Under the pieces are notes generated by a model that saw nothing but the letters and a program-made list of their open reading frames with translations, did not search any database and was not told the origin of the DNA. This document shows positions 8,391 to 17,444 of a DNA stretch of 64,000 bases, in pieces; the first letter of the stretch is position 1, and every line of letters starts with the position of its first letter. A program made the position numbers and the translations under genes. Source of the DNA: an uncultured Sphingomonadaceae bacterium (GTDB lineage: Bacteria; Pseudomonadota; Alphaproteobacteria; Sphingomonadales; Sphingomonadaceae); assembly GCA_902806235.1 (NCBI GenBank), contig CADCVW010000030.1, positions 1-64,000 on the forward strand, given 5' to 3'.

Positions 8391-9608
8391 ATGGACATTG
8401 CGGCAGGACAGTTGACCGGGGCGCCGCCCGAGCTGATTGTGGTGGAGGACGCGAAGCGCGATCGGCGCCGGCGCATCCTGCTCGTCGTCGGCGCGCTCGT
8501 CCTGCTGGTCGCCGCTATCCTCGGCGCGGCCTGGGCGATGAGCGACGATGAGGCGGCCGCGGCGGGCGAAGCCAAGGGTGGCGCGGCCAAGGGCGGGGCC
8601 GGCGGGCGCGGCCAGCAGCAGCCCGCCGTCACTGTGGTCGTCCCCGGCCGCGCGCAGGTCGCGTCGGTCATTAACGCCACCGGCACGGTCGCTGCGCGTC
8701 GCGATACTGCGGTGGGCGTGGTGGGCGAAGGCGGGCAGGTGACGCGGGTCACGGTGGACGCGGGTGCCTTCGTCGGCCGCGGCCAGGTGCTTGCGGTGAT
8801 CGAGCGCTCCGTGCAGCAGCAGCAGCAGGCGCAGGTCGCCGCGCAGATCCAGGTCGCGCGCGCCGACGCCGCTCTGGCGCAGAACGAGCTCGACCGCGCG
8901 CTGGCGCTGGTCTCCCGCGGCTTCGTGTCCAAGGCAGACGTCGACCGCCGCCGCGCCGCGCGCGACGCCGCGCGCGCGCGCGTCACCCTCGCCGAAGCGC
9001 AGCTCGGCGAGCAGCGCGCGCGCATCGGCCGACTCGACATCCGCGCGCCCGTGGCTGGGCTCGTGCTCGCCCGCAGCGTGGAGCCGGGCGCGGTAGTGAC
9101 GCCGGGCAGCGGCACTCTGTTCCGCTTGGCCGCGGGGGGCGAAATGGAAATGGTAGCGCAGCTGAGCGAAGCCGATCTCGCCAAGGTGCGGGTCGGCGTG
9201 CCCGCGACCGTCACCCCCGTCGGCTCCACCCGCAGCTTCGCCGGTTCGGTGTGGCAGGTGTCGCCCGTGATTGACCCGGCGACCCGTCAGGGTCAGGTCC
9301 GCATCTCCGTCCCCTACGACCCCGCGCTCCGCCCGGGCGGCTTCGCCCAGGCGTCCATCCGCGCCGGCCAGGTCGACGCGCCCGTGCTGCCGCAGTCGGC
9401 GGTGCTCAGCGACGACAAGGGCAGCTTCGTCTACGTCGTGGCCCCGGACGGCACGGTGGCGCGGCGCGACATCCAGGTGGGCAACGTCGACAACCGCGGC
9501 GTCACCATCGCCTCCGGGCTATCCGGAGCGGAAACAGTGGTGCTGTCGGCGGGCCCGTTCCTGAACCCCGGCCAGAAAATCGTTCCCCGTCGCCAATCCG
9601 CGCGATGA
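8391..9608 (+). CDS. RND efflux periplasmic adaptor (membrane fusion protein)
   Basis: 405 residues from the ATG at 8391. One N-terminal membrane anchor (about residues 29-50, ILLVVGALVLLVAAILGAAW) is followed by a Gly/Ala/Gln-rich linker. Then come the adaptor domains: a lipoyl-like half (GEGGQVTRVTVDAGAFVGRGQVLAVI), a Gln/Ala-rich coiled-coil hairpin, the second lipoyl half (LDIRAPVAGLVLARSVEPGAVV), and the beta-barrel and membrane-proximal domains. Such adaptors link an inner-membrane RND pump to an outer-membrane TolC-like channel. It lies 22 bases before the pump gene; no channel gene follows. Confidence 0.92.
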   Translation: MDIAAGQLTGAPPELIVVEDAKRDRRRRILLVVGALVLLVAAILGAAWAMSDDEAAAAGEAKGGAAKGGAGGRGQQQPAVTVVVPGRAQVASVINATGTVAARRDTAVGVVGEGGQVTRVTVDAGAFVGRGQVLAVIERSVQQQQQAQVAAQIQVARADAALAQNELDRALALVSRGFVSKADVDRRRAARDAARARVTLAEAQLGEQRARIGRLDIRAPVAGLVLARSVEPGAVVTPGSGTLFRLAAGGEMEMVAQLSEADLAKVRVGVPATVTPVGSTRSFAGSVWQVSPVIDPATRQGQVRISVPYDPALRPGGFAQASIRAGQVDAPVLPQSAVLSDDKGSFVYVVAPDGTVARRDIQVGNVDNRGVTIASGLSGAETVVLSAGPFLNPGQKIVPRRQSAR

Positions 9609-9630
9609 CCCAGCGTAGGCACCCGGCCCC

Positions 9631-12600
9631 ATGAACTTCCGCAACATCTCCGCTTGGGCGATTCGCAACCCGGTGCCGCCTTTGGTGCTCTTCGCGGCAT
9701 TGCTATTCGCGGGGCTGCTGAGCTTCAGCCGCATGGCGGTGACGGCGGAGCCGGACATCGACTTCCCGGGCGCGTACGTGAACATCTCGCAGCCTGGCGC
9801 CGTGCCGTCCGAGCTCGAAACGCAGATCACGCGCCGGGTGGAGGCAGCCGTTGGCAACGTGCAAGGCGTGGACGAAATCAATAGCACGGTGCGCGAAGGC
9901 AATTCCAGCACCTTCATCATGTTCGAGCTCGGCACGCCGATCGATCGCGCGGTAAACGACGTGCGCGACGCGGTGGCCCAAATCCGCGGCGACCTGCCGG
10001 AAGGCATCCTGGAGCCGCAGGTTGGGCGCGCGGAGCCCGACGAGGACATCGCCACCTACGTGGTCAACGCCCGGGACATGACGCTGGAGGAGCTGAGCTT
10101 CTTCGTCGACGATCAGGTGGCCAAGCGGCTTCTGTCCGTGTCCGGCGTCTCCGGGGTCACCCGCAACGGCGGCGTGAATCGCGAAATCCGCGTCGTGATG
10201 GATCCGGTGGCGACCCAAGGGCTCGGCATCACCCCCGCGCAGGTCAACGCTCAGCTGCGTCAGACCAACCTGAACGCCGCTGGCGGCCGGGCGGAGATCG
10301 CCGGGTCCGAGCAGCTGGTGCGGGTGATTGGCAATGCGCGCACCGCCGTCGAGCTCGCCAATACCCAGATCGCCTTGCCCGGCGGGCGCACCGCGCGGCT
10401 GGGCGACATCGCGCGCGTCGAGGACAGCTACGGCGAGCAGCGCTCCATCGCGCGTTACAACGGCAACCAGGCGGTCTCCTTCTCCTTCCAGCGCGCCAAG
10501 GGCGCGTCAGACGTCAACGCCTACAACGGCGTGATGGCCGAGCTGCGCAAGATGGAAGAAGAGTCCAACGGCCGGATCAGCTTTCAGCAGACGTATACCT
10601 CCGTGGAGGACACGCTGGACGAATATGACGCCGCCATGCTCGCGCTGGTCGAAGGCGCGGTGCTCGCGGTGCTCGTGGTGCTGCTGTTCCTGCGCGATTG
10701 GCGCGCCACGGTGATCAGCGCCATCGCGATCCCCTTGTCGGCGATCCCGGCCTTCTTCTTCATGGAAATGCTGGGCTTCACGCTCAACTTCTTGAGCCTG
10801 CTGGCGCTGAGCCTGGTCGCCGGCGTGCTGGTGGACGACGCGATCGTGGAGATCGAGAACATCGTCCGCCACATGCGGATGGGCAAATCGGCCTACCAGG
10901 CTTCCATCGACGCGGCGGACGAGATCGGGCTGGCGGTGCTCGCCACCACCATGGCGATCGTCGCCGTGTTCCTTCCCGTGGGCCTGATGCCCGGCATTTC
11001 CGGCATGTTCTTTAAGGTGTTCGGGCTGACTGTGGTGGCGTCCGTGCTGATGAGCCTGGCGGTGGCGCGATTGATCACGCCCCTGCTCGCCGCCTACTTC
11101 TTGAAGGCGCACGGGCAGGCCGAGCACGGCGAAGCGGGCTGGATCAAGGCCTACGTCCGGACGCTCGAATGGACTTTGCGGCACCGCTGGAAGACCATGC
11201 TCGCCGGCCTAGCTTGCCTCGGCCTTACCGTGGTCTCATTCGGCACGCTCCCCGTCACCTTCCAGCCGGAGCAGGACAACGATTTTTCCACCGTCCGCTT
11301 CTTCCTGCCGCCGGGCTCGACGCTGGAGCAGGCGGAGGACGTCGCGCGCCAAGTGCGCGCCGTGGTGAGCCAGGCGCCGGAGGTGGTGCAAATCACCGAG
11401 CGCGTGGGCGTGGGCAACGGCAACGTCCAGATTATGCTCAACAAGGAACGCGAGCGGCGCAGCACGGAGATCGAGCGCAGCCTCGCTCCCCAGCTCACCG
11501 CGATCGCCGACGCGCGGGTCAACTTCCAGTCGCAGAGCTGGGGCGGGCCGGAAGGCGGCTCGGGCGGCGGCCGCGACATCAACGTGTACCTCGGCGGCGA
11601 GGATCCGGAACTGCTGAGCCAGACCGCCAACAAGATCGCCGATGAGATGGGGCGCGTACCCGGGCTGCGCGCGCCGCGCGTGCAGGGCGATCTGACGCGG
11701 CCGGAGGTGCTGATCCGCCCGCGGCTCGACCTCGCCGCCGACCTGGGCGTCACGACCCAGGCGCTCGGTCAGACGATCCGACTGGCGACGCTCGGCGACA
11801 TTGACCAGAACAGCGCGCGCTTCTCGCTCGCCAACCGGCAGGTGCCGATCCGCGTGCTGCTGCCCGAGTCCGCGCGGCGCGACATCGCCACGATCGAGAA
11901 CCTGCCGGTGCCGACCGCCAACGGCGGCTCGGTCCCGCTCAAAGCTGTGGCGGAGGTGCGCTTCGGGGCCGGGCCAATCCAGGTCAGCCGCACCAACCAG
12001 GTGCGCCGCATCGTGATCGGCGCCGACCTCGAGCAGGGCGTGGTGAGCGGCGACGTCAATCCGCTGATCGACGAGCTGTCGACGCTGAACAACCTACCCA
12101 ACGGGGTGACCCGGCTTAACCTCGGCGCGAACAAAGCGCAGGCGGAGATGCTGACCAACTTCGTGGTCGCGGTGATCACGGGGGTGCTGCTCTTGTTCGC
12201 GGTGCTGGTGCTGCTCTACCGCCGGCTGCTGCCACCCTTGGTCAACATGGGCTCGCTGCTGCTCGCGCCGCTCGGCGCCGCGATCGCGCTGCACCTGACG
12301 GGCAATCCGCAGTCGCTGCCCGTGTACATCGGGCTGCTGATGCTGCTCGGCATCGTCGCCAAGAACTCCATCCTGCTAGTCGATTTCGCGCTGGAGGAAA
12401 TGGAGAAGGGCGTCGACAAGACGGTCGCGATCATCGATGCAGGGCACAAGCGCGCCCAGCCGATCGTGATGACCACGGTGGCGATGGTCGCCGGCATGGT
12501 GCCGACCGCGCTGGCGCTGCATGGCGACGCGAGCTTCCGCGGGCCGATGGGCATCACCGTGATTGGTGGGCTGATCTTCTCCACCCTACTGACCCTGCTG

Positions 12601-12726
12601 ATCGTGCCGGCCGCTTTCAGCCTCGCGGTCGGGGCCGAGCGCAAGCTCGGGCCGAAGCTCGCGCGGCGGTTCACCAACAACGAGCCGCGGACCGAGGGGC
12701 CGGGAGCGCTCCAGCCCGCCGAATGA
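9631..12726 (+). CDS. RND-family multidrug efflux permease (HAE-1 type)
   Basis: 1031 residues, the usual length for AcrB/MexB relatives. The first periplasmic loop opens with AEPDIDFPGAYVNISQPGAVPSE. The proton-relay residues are present: the Asp pair in LVAGVLVDDAIVEIENI (TM4) and the Lys in LLGIVAKNSILLVDFA (TM10). The two repeats of six helices with large periplasmic loops are complete. It pumps substrates from the inner membrane or periplasm with proton antiport together with the upstream adaptor. Substrates cannot be predicted. Its stop overlaps the next gene's first ATG. Confidence 0.94.
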   Translation: MNFRNISAWAIRNPVPPLVLFAALLFAGLLSFSRMAVTAEPDIDFPGAYVNISQPGAVPSELETQITRRVEAAVGNVQGVDEINSTVREGNSSTFIMFELGTPIDRAVNDVRDAVAQIRGDLPEGILEPQVGRAEPDEDIATYVVNARDMTLEELSFFVDDQVAKRLLSVSGVSGVTRNGGVNREIRVVMDPVATQGLGITPAQVNAQLRQTNLNAAGGRAEIAGSEQLVRVIGNARTAVELANTQIALPGGRTARLGDIARVEDSYGEQRSIARYNGNQAVSFSFQRAKGASDVNAYNGVMAELRKMEEESNGRISFQQTYTSVEDTLDEYDAAMLALVEGAVLAVLVVLLFLRDWRATVISAIAIPLSAIPAFFFMEMLGFTLNFLSLLALSLVAGVLVDDAIVEIENIVRHMRMGKSAYQASIDAADEIGLAVLATTMAIVAVFLPVGLMPGISGMFFKVFGLTVVASVLMSLAVARLITPLLAAYFLKAHGQAEHGEAGWIKAYVRTLEWTLRHRWKTMLAGLACLGLTVVSFGTLPVTFQPEQDNDFSTVRFFLPPGSTLEQAEDVARQVRAVVSQAPEVVQITERVGVGNGNVQIMLNKERERRSTEIERSLAPQLTAIADARVNFQSQSWGGPEGGSGGGRDINVYLGGEDPELLSQTANKIADEMGRVPGLRAPRVQGDLTRPEVLIRPRLDLAADLGVTTQALGQTIRLATLGDIDQNSARFSLANRQVPIRVLLPESARRDIATIENLPVPTANGGSVPLKAVAEVRFGAGPIQVSRTNQVRRIVIGADLEQGVVSGDVNPLIDELSTLNNLPNGVTRLNLGANKAQAEMLTNFVVAVITGVLLLFAVLVLLYRRLLPPLVNMGSLLLAPLGAAIALHLTGNPQSLPVYIGLLMLLGIVAKNSILLVDFALEEMEKGVDKTVAIIDAGHKRAQPIVMTTVAMVAGMVPTALALHGDASFRGPMGITVIGGLIFSTLLTLLIVPAAFSLAVGAERKLGPKLARRFTNNEPRTEGPGALQPAE

Positions 12727-13982
12727 GGCTTGCCCCCTTCGCGGGCGAAGGCGCGCTGGCTCAGGGCGGCGCGCGGACGATGCGCCGCATCGCCACCGGT
12801 TCGCTGGTGGCGATGGCCGTCGTTTTCCTCGTCGCCACCGCCTTCCTTGACGCCCACCCGGCGGTCGGCTTCGTCCGCGCCTTCGCGGAGGCGGCGATGG
12901 TCGGCGGGCTGGCCGACTGGTTCGCGGTCACCGCCTTGTTCCGCCACCCGCTCGGCCTGCCGATCCCGCACACGGCGATCATCCCCAAGAACAAGGACCG
13001 CATCGGCGACACGCTGGCGCTGTTCTTGAAGGAGAACTTCCTCACGCCCCGCGTGGTCGCGCGGCGTATGGCGGAGTTCGACGTCGCGGCCGCGGTGGGC
13101 CGCTTCCTCGAACGCCCGCCGGGCCAGGGGCGACTGCGCGAGGGCGCCTCGCGCCTAGCAGGCGACGTGCTGGAAAGCCTCGCCGACGAGCGGCTCGGCG
13201 GCATGGTGAAGGGCGCGGTTGCGTCGCGGCTGCGATCGCTGGAGATCGCCCCCATCGCTGGCCAGGCGCTCCACGCGGCGATCGGCAAGGACCGCCACGT
13301 CGAATTGTTCGACGGCATGATCCGCTGGGCGGGCAAGGCGCTCGACGCCAACGAGGACGTGGTGCGCGCGGTGGTGTACCAGCGCGCGGGCTGGGTGGTG
13401 CGGCTCGCCGGGCTCGACGAGCGGCTGGCGGACGCGATCCTGAACGGCCTGCGCAAGCTCGTCGTCGACATCGAGGCCGACCGCCTGCACCCGATCCGGC
13501 TTAAGGCGGAGGAGGGCTTCGCCGAGCTGGCCCACCGGCTCCAGCACGACGCAGAGCTGCGCGCCAAGGTGGAGGGGATCAAGGAGGAGGTGATCGCCAA
13601 CCAGGCGGTCGCCGCCTGGATCGACCGACTGTGGGAGGGCGCGCGCACGGGCCTGCTCAACGCTACGCGCGATCCCGAGCGCGTACTTGCCGGCCGTTTC
13701 GGCGAGGCGCTGCGCGCGCTAGGCGGCACGCTGCGCGCCGACGCGGGGCTTCGCGAGACGATCAACAAGTTCGCCCGCCGCGCGGTGGTGGGCGCGGTGG
13801 ACGCCTACGGCGACGCGCTGGTCGGGCTAGTGTCCTCCACTGTGCGCGGCTGGAACGCGGGCACGATCACTGACCGGCTGGAGGGTGCGGTGGGCCGCGA
13901 CCTCCAGTATATCCGTATCAATGGCACGGTGGTCGGCGGGACGGTGGGCTTGCTGATCCACGCGGTGGAGGTGGCGCTGTGA
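12723..13982 (+). CDS. DUF445 family membrane protein
   Basis: 419 residues if the ATG overlapping the pump stop (ATGA) is used; an internal ATG at 12780 (MRRIATGSLVAMAVVFLVA) is an equally plausible start and gives the more usual N-terminus. The conserved DUF445 motif EAAMVGGLADWFAVTALFRHPLGLPIPHTAIIP is near the N-terminus, the long middle is predicted helical, and a C-terminal hydrophobic segment (INGTVVGGTVGLLIHAVEVA) closes the protein. Family function is unknown. The 4-base overlaps on both sides make it part of a four-gene run with the efflux genes and the acetyltransferase. Confidence 0.88.
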   Translation: MRLAPFAGEGALAQGGARTMRRIATGSLVAMAVVFLVATAFLDAHPAVGFVRAFAEAAMVGGLADWFAVTALFRHPLGLPIPHTAIIPKNKDRIGDTLALFLKENFLTPRVVARRMAEFDVAAAVGRFLERPPGQGRLREGASRLAGDVLESLADERLGGMVKGAVASRLRSLEIAPIAGQALHAAIGKDRHVELFDGMIRWAGKALDANEDVVRAVVYQRAGWVVRLAGLDERLADAILNGLRKLVVDIEADRLHPIRLKAEEGFAELAHRLQHDAELRAKVEGIKEEVIANQAVAAWIDRLWEGARTGLLNATRDPERVLAGRFGEALRALGGTLRADAGLRETINKFARRAVVGAVDAYGDALVGLVSSTVRGWNAGTITDRLEGAVGRDLQYIRINGTVVGGTVGLLIHAVEVAL

Positions 13983-14500
13983 TCGACACGGAAAGGCTGC
14001 ACCTACGCCCTTATCGGCGCGACGACCTGCGCGACCTCCACGCGCTGACGGCGAGCGACGAGGCGCGGCGCTTCCTCGCCGCGGGCGCGACAACGCTGGA
14101 GGACAGCCACGCGCGGCTGATGCGCACGATCGGCGGCTGGGCGCTCGACGGCTTCTCGACGTTCGCCGCATGCGACCAGGCCACGGCCGAGCTGGTGGGC
14201 AACGTCGGGCTGTTCCGCGCGCTGCGCAGCTTCGAGGACGGCGAATGGGAGAGCGTGGAGGCCGGCTGGATCGTCGCACCCGAACGCTGGGGCGAAGGGC
14301 TGGCCACCGAGGCGATGACGGCGGCGCTGGCGTGGTTCGACCGGACGCACGGGCGGGCCGAGCCGCGGACCTGCTGCATGATCGTGCCGGGGAACGGGGC
14401 GTCCGAGCGGATCGCGGCGCGGCTGGGCTACCGGGCGTTCCGGGAAGCGCGGCACAAGGGCGAACCGGTGCGGCTGTACGAGCGGGTGCTTGGCGGCTGA
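13979..14500 (+). CDS. GNAT N-acetyltransferase, RimJ/RimL type
   Basis: 173 residues from a GTG overlapping the DUF445 stop. The opening TERLHLRPYRRDDLRDLHAL, the strand VEAGWIVAPERWGEGLATEAM (acetyl-CoA-binding loop), the NGASERIAARLGYRAF motif and the final YERVL are those of RimJ/RimL-like acetyltransferases. These acetylate protein N-termini or small amines with acetyl-CoA. The acceptor is not known here. It is last in its run and is followed directly by a hairpin at 14503. Confidence 0.9.
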   Translation: MIDTERLHLRPYRRDDLRDLHALTASDEARRFLAAGATTLEDSHARLMRTIGGWALDGFSTFAACDQATAELVGNVGLFRALRSFEDGEWESVEAGWIVAPERWGEGLATEAMTAALAWFDRTHGRAEPRTCCMIVPGNGASERIAARLGYRAFREARHKGEPVRLYERVLGG

Positions 14501-14502
14501 AG

Positions 14503-14656
14503 CCCTCTCCCCTTCAGGGGAGAGGGACGAGACTTAGTCTTCGCGGCACGCGAAGGCTTAGTCACAGCGGAGCGAGGCTGAACCGCTGGAGGTGGAACGA
14601 TCGAGCCTGATCGACTCGGCCCCTCTCCCAACCCTTTCTCCCTGAAGGGGAGAGGG
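14503..14656. repeat. intergenic repeat family A copy 1, hairpin-flanked
   Basis: The left end CCCTCTCCCC-TTCA-GGGGAGAGGG (14503-14526) is a perfect 10-bp hairpin three bases after the acetyltransferase stop. The right end carries CTGAAGGGGAGAGGG in the opposite sense. The middle contains GACTTAGTC- and CTCGGCCCCTCTCC-like blocks that recur in copies at 29060-29199 and 30261-30427. It fills the space between two convergent genes and could also end transcription, though it lacks a clean T-run. Confidence 0.75.
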
Positions 14657-14667
14657 CTAGTGCCGCG

Positions 14668-15948
14668 CTAACCGTCCGACAGCCGCTCGATATCCGCGCC
14701 CACCGCCTGCAGCTTCTCCTCCAGCCGCTCGTAGCCGCGGTCGAGGTGGTACACGCGGTTCACCCGCGTCTCCCCTTCGGCCACCAGTCCCGCCAGCACC
14801 AAGCTCATCGACGCGCGCAGGTCGGTCGCCATCACCGGCGCGCCGTGGAGACCGCCGACGCCTTCCACCTGCGCCGTGCGCCCGCGCACCTCGATCCGCG
14901 CGCCCATGCGGGCGAGCTCGGGAACGTGCATATAGCGGTTCTCGAAGATCGTCTCGGTGAGCCGGCTCGTTCCCGTGGCGAGGGAGAGCATCGCCATGAA
15001 CTGCGCCTGCATGTCGGTGGGGAAGCCCGGGAACGGCTCCGTCTCGATCTCCACCGGGCGGAGGCCGTCGACCGCGCTGACCTTCAGCCCGCGCCGCGTT
15101 TCCTCCACGCTCACTCCCGCCTCGCGCAACTTAGCAGTTACCGCCGCCAAGTCCTCTTCGCGGGCGCCGAGCAGCTCGAGCGAGCCGCCCGTCATCGCCG
15201 CCGCGCAGGCGTAGCTGCCCGCCTCGATCCGGTCCGCCATCACCGCGTAGGTCGCGCCGTGCAGCCGGTCGCGCCCCTCGATCGTCAGCGTGGAGGTGCC
15301 CACGCCGTCGATCCGCGCGCCCATCGCCTGCAGGCACCGCGCGAGATCGGTGATCTCCGGTTCGCGCGCGGCGTTCTCGATCACGCTGGTGCCGCGGCCC
15401 AGCACCGCGGCCATCAGCGCGTTCTCTGTCGCGCCGACCGAGACGATGGGGAAGCGCACAGTGCCGCCCCGAAGCCCGCCCGGCGCGCGCGCCCGCACGT
15501 AGCCCGCCGCGACCTCGATCTCCGCGCCGAGCGCTTCCAGCGCCTGCAGGTGTAGGTCCACCGGGCGATTGCCGATCGCGCAGCCGCCCGGGAGTGACAC
15601 GGTCGCCTCACCCATGCGCGCGACCAGCGGCCCCAGGACCAGCACGGAGGCCCGCATCTTGCGCACTATGTCATAGGGCGCGGTGGTCGAGCGGACTTCT
15701 GTCGCGCGCGCGGTGAGCACCCGCCCGAACTCGCCGCGCCGCGCGCCCTCCGTCGTGGTCGACACGCCGAGCTCGTTGAGCAGGTGGCCGAAGCTGTCGA
15801 CGTCGGCGAGCCGGGGAAGATTCCTGAGCGTCAGCGGCTCGTCGGTGAGCAAGGCGCAGGGCAGCAGGGTGAGCGCGGCGTTCTTCGCCCCGGAGATGGC
15901 GATCGCCCCCTCAAGCCGCCGCCCGCCGCGGATATGTATCTGGTCCAT
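14668..15948 (-). CDS. murA: UDP-N-acetylglucosamine 1-carboxyvinyltransferase
   Basis: 426 residues, as expected for MurA, which transfers enolpyruvate from PEP to UDP-GlcNAc in the first committed step of peptidoglycan synthesis in the cytoplasm. SGAKNAAL (Lys22, Asn23) and the flexible loop Cys in [15 protein letters not shown] (Cys123, the residue alkylated by fosfomycin) are present. Later motifs [23 protein letters not shown] and [17 protein letters not shown] match. It is a single gene on its strand. Confidence 0.97.
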   Translation of the reverse strand: MDQIHIRGGRRLEGAIAISGAKNAALTLLPCALLTDEPLTLRNLPRLADVDSFGHLLNELGVSTTTEGARRGEFGRVLTARATEVRSTTAPYDIVRKMRASVLVLGPLVARMGEATVSLPGGCAIGNRPVDLHLQALEALGAEIEVAAGYVRARAPGGLRGGTVRFPIVSVGATENALMAAVLGRGTSVIENAAREPEITDLARCLQAMGARIDGVGTSTLTIEGRDRLHGATYAVMADRIEAGSYACAAAMTGGSLELLGAREEDLAAVTAKLREAGVSVEETRRGLKVSAVDGLRPVEIETEPFPGFPTDMQAQFMAMLSLATGTSRLTETIFENRYMHVPELARMGARIEVRGRTAQVEGVGGLHGAPVMATDLRASMSLVLAGLVAEGETRVNRVYHLDRGYERLEEKLQAVGADIERLSDG

Positions 15949-16019
15949 GGGGAGGCTGCGCTAGGTTAACGGGGGCGGGGGCGCAAGCGGGCCGAGCGCG
16001 ACCGGACCTGAGCCTATAT

Positions 16020-16105
16020 CGTCAGCCCTGAGCCCGTCGAAGGGCGGGCCGCACGGATCAACGGTGGCGCGCGTCGCCCGCCCTTCTACAAGCTCAGGGC
16101 TGACG
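16020..16105. repeat. intergenic inverted repeat, family B copy 2
   Basis: Perfect 14-base inverted arms, CGTCAGCCCTGAGC at 16020-16033 and GCTCAGGGCTGACG at 16092-16105. Inside, CGTCGAAGGGCGG faces CCGCCCTTCTACAAG. It is the best-preserved of three related copies in this window and lies between clpS and murA. Confidence 0.8.
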
Positions 16106-16128
16106 GGGAAGGTGCGGGTCCGCCGATG

Positions 16129-16476
16129 CTACGCCTTCTCCAGCGTGCACTGCAGCGGGTGCTGGTTCTGCCGGGCGAAGTCGATCACCTGGCTCACCTT
16201 AGTCTCCGCCACCTCGTAGGAGAAGATGCCGCAAACCCCCACGCCCTTCTGGTGGACGTGGAGCATCACCCGGGTCGCGTCCTCGATGTTCATGCGGAAG
16301 AAGCGCTGCAGGCACAGCACGACGAACTCCATCGGCGTATAGTCGTCGTTGAGCATCAGCACCTTGTAGGGCGTCGGCTTCTTCGCTTTGGCCCGGGTGC
16401 GCGTGGCGACGCCGAGGCCGGTGCCGCGGTCCGTATCCTTGCCGGCCATGAGGGTGGGATCGACGAAGCTGCTCAT
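16129..16476 (-). CDS. clpS: ATP-dependent Clp protease adaptor ClpS
   Basis: 115 residues. ClpS delivers N-end-rule substrates to the ClpAP protease in the cytoplasm. After a ~30-residue flexible N-terminus, the core [24 protein letters not shown] contains the [10 protein letters not shown] substrate-pocket motif. [25 protein letters not shown] forms the ClpA-contacting face. The usual end, [12 protein letters not shown], is complete. clpA is not in the window. Confidence 0.96.
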   Translation of the reverse strand: MSSFVDPTLMAGKDTDRGTGLGVATRTRAKAKKPTPYKVLMLNDDYTPMEFVVLCLQRFFRMNIEDATRVMLHVHQKGVGVCGIFSYEVAETKVSQVIDFARQNQHPLQCTLEKA

Positions 16477-16536
16477 CTCAGGCCAGAAGATAGTGGAAGG
16501 GGGGTGGCCCGGGCAAGGGGCGAGGCGCCCTAAAAG

Positions 16537-16567
16537 GAACGGCCGCCCCCCGGGTGGGGAGCGGCCG
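16537..16567 (-). terminator. intrinsic terminator of phasin gene
   Basis: Read on the minus strand, a GC-rich hairpin (GGCCGCTCCCC pairing with GGGGGGCGGCC, one imperfect position) is followed by TTCCTTTT. It lies 27 bases after the phasin stop codon and before clpS starts upstream on the same strand. Confidence 0.7.
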
Positions 16568-16594
16568 CGCCGTCACCGACGAAGGCGGAACGGC

Positions 16595-17344
16595 TTACGC
16601 CGCCATCGCCTGCGTCAGCTTCTGGCCGGTCACCGCGACGCGGTTGGACAGCGGCTGGACGACCTCGCCCATGATCTTCAGCATCTGCTCCGTCACGCGG
16701 GCGTTCTCGGCCACCGCGCGGTCAAAGGCGCCGCGGACCAGCTCGTTTTGGCGCTGCACGAAGTCCGCCGGGGTGCGGACCTCCGTCATGCCGCGAAGGG
16801 CGGTGACGGTCGCTTCCAGGTTGCGGCGGTTGTACTCGACGGCTTCCGCCGCGAGCGCCTGCGCGCCGTGGGCGGCGGCGCGGCCGGACTCGACCATCGC
16901 TTCCAGGTTGCCGCGGTTCAGCTCGGCGAGCTCCGCGGCGACGCGCGAGCTGCGCTCCATGACGGTGCGGGCGCGCTCGCCCATGTCGCCCATCGCGGAC
17001 TGCATGCGGTCGGCCACCTGGCGGGCGACGCCCGAAGCGTTGTCCATCGTGGCGCGCGTGGCGGTCGCGGCGGCGGCGGCGGTCGGGGCGGTCGCCTCGG
17101 CGGCGGCGTTCATCGTGTCGGTCATAGCGGGTTCCTCGTTGGCTTGGGTAATGTGGACGGGGGGCAGCTCGATGCGCGCCGCAATCTCGGCGGGATCGAC
17201 GCTGGCGACGGCGATCACCTCGGGCGATGCGACGGGCGCGTCGACGGCGAGCGGGTTGGTTTCCGGCAGCGCCGGCGCGTCGGCCTTGGCGCGCGCGGGA
17301 GCGCGGTGCTTGGGCTGCGCGTTGTCGTGGTGGTGCTTGCTCAT
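16595..17344 (-). CDS. phasin family protein (PHA granule-associated)
   Basis: 249 residues from the ATG at 17344 (MSKHHHDN), chosen because a GAAGGGG ribosome-binding site precedes it; an upstream in-frame ATG lies inside the predicted operator. The N-terminal ~80 residues are Ala/Pro-rich and disordered. The C-terminal ~150 residues are helical (SSRVAAELAELNRGNLEAMVESG, EYNRRNLEATVTALRGMTEVRTPADFVQRQNELVR), the standard phasin fold that coats polyhydroxyalkanoate granules. It has its own promoter and terminator and is 0.2 kb downstream of phaC on the same strand. Confidence 0.9.
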   Translation of the reverse strand: MSKHHHDNAQPKHRAPARAKADAPALPETNPLAVDAPVASPEVIAVASVDPAEIAARIELPPVHITQANEEPAMTDTMNAAAEATAPTAAAAATATRATMDNASGVARQVADRMQSAMGDMGERARTVMERSSRVAAELAELNRGNLEAMVESGRAAAHGAQALAAEAVEYNRRNLEATVTALRGMTEVRTPADFVQRQNELVRGAFDRAVAENARVTEQMLKIMGEVVQPLSNRVAVTGQKLTQAMAA

Positions 17345-17358
17345 CAGGGCCCCTTCTA

Positions 17359-17373
17359 TGCTGCAGTGCAGCA
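17359..17373. promoter_or_regulatory. likely PhaR operator 1 at phasin transcription start
   Basis: TGCTGCAGTGCAGCA has perfect 7-base inverted arms and contains CTGC-N3-GCAG, the motif reported for the PHA-responsive repressor PhaR of Paracoccus. It overlaps the end of the predicted -10 box and the likely +1 of the phasin gene, where binding would block transcription. Confidence 0.6.
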
Positions 17374-17400
17374 ATTAGGGGCGAGGCGGGCCGGTTGCAA
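17372..17400 (-). promoter_or_regulatory. predicted phasin promoter
   Basis: On the minus strand, TTGCAA (17400-17395) and TAATTG (17377-17372) are separated by exactly 17 bases, about 28 bases upstream of the phasin ATG. The -10 box touches operator 1, and operator 2 lies just upstream of the -35 box. Confidence 0.5.
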
Positions 17401-17408
17401 GCGGAAAG

Positions 17409-17423
17409 TTGTGCAGTGCAGCA
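17409..17423. promoter_or_regulatory. likely PhaR operator 2, upstream of -35
   Basis: TTGTGCAGTGCAGCA shares 13 of 15 bases with operator 1 (TGCAGTGCAGCA identical). Centre-to-centre distance to operator 1 is 50 bases, close to five helical turns, so two repressor molecules could bind the same face of the DNA. Confidence 0.45.
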
Positions 17424-17444
17424 CGAACGGTGAAAACGCAAGCT

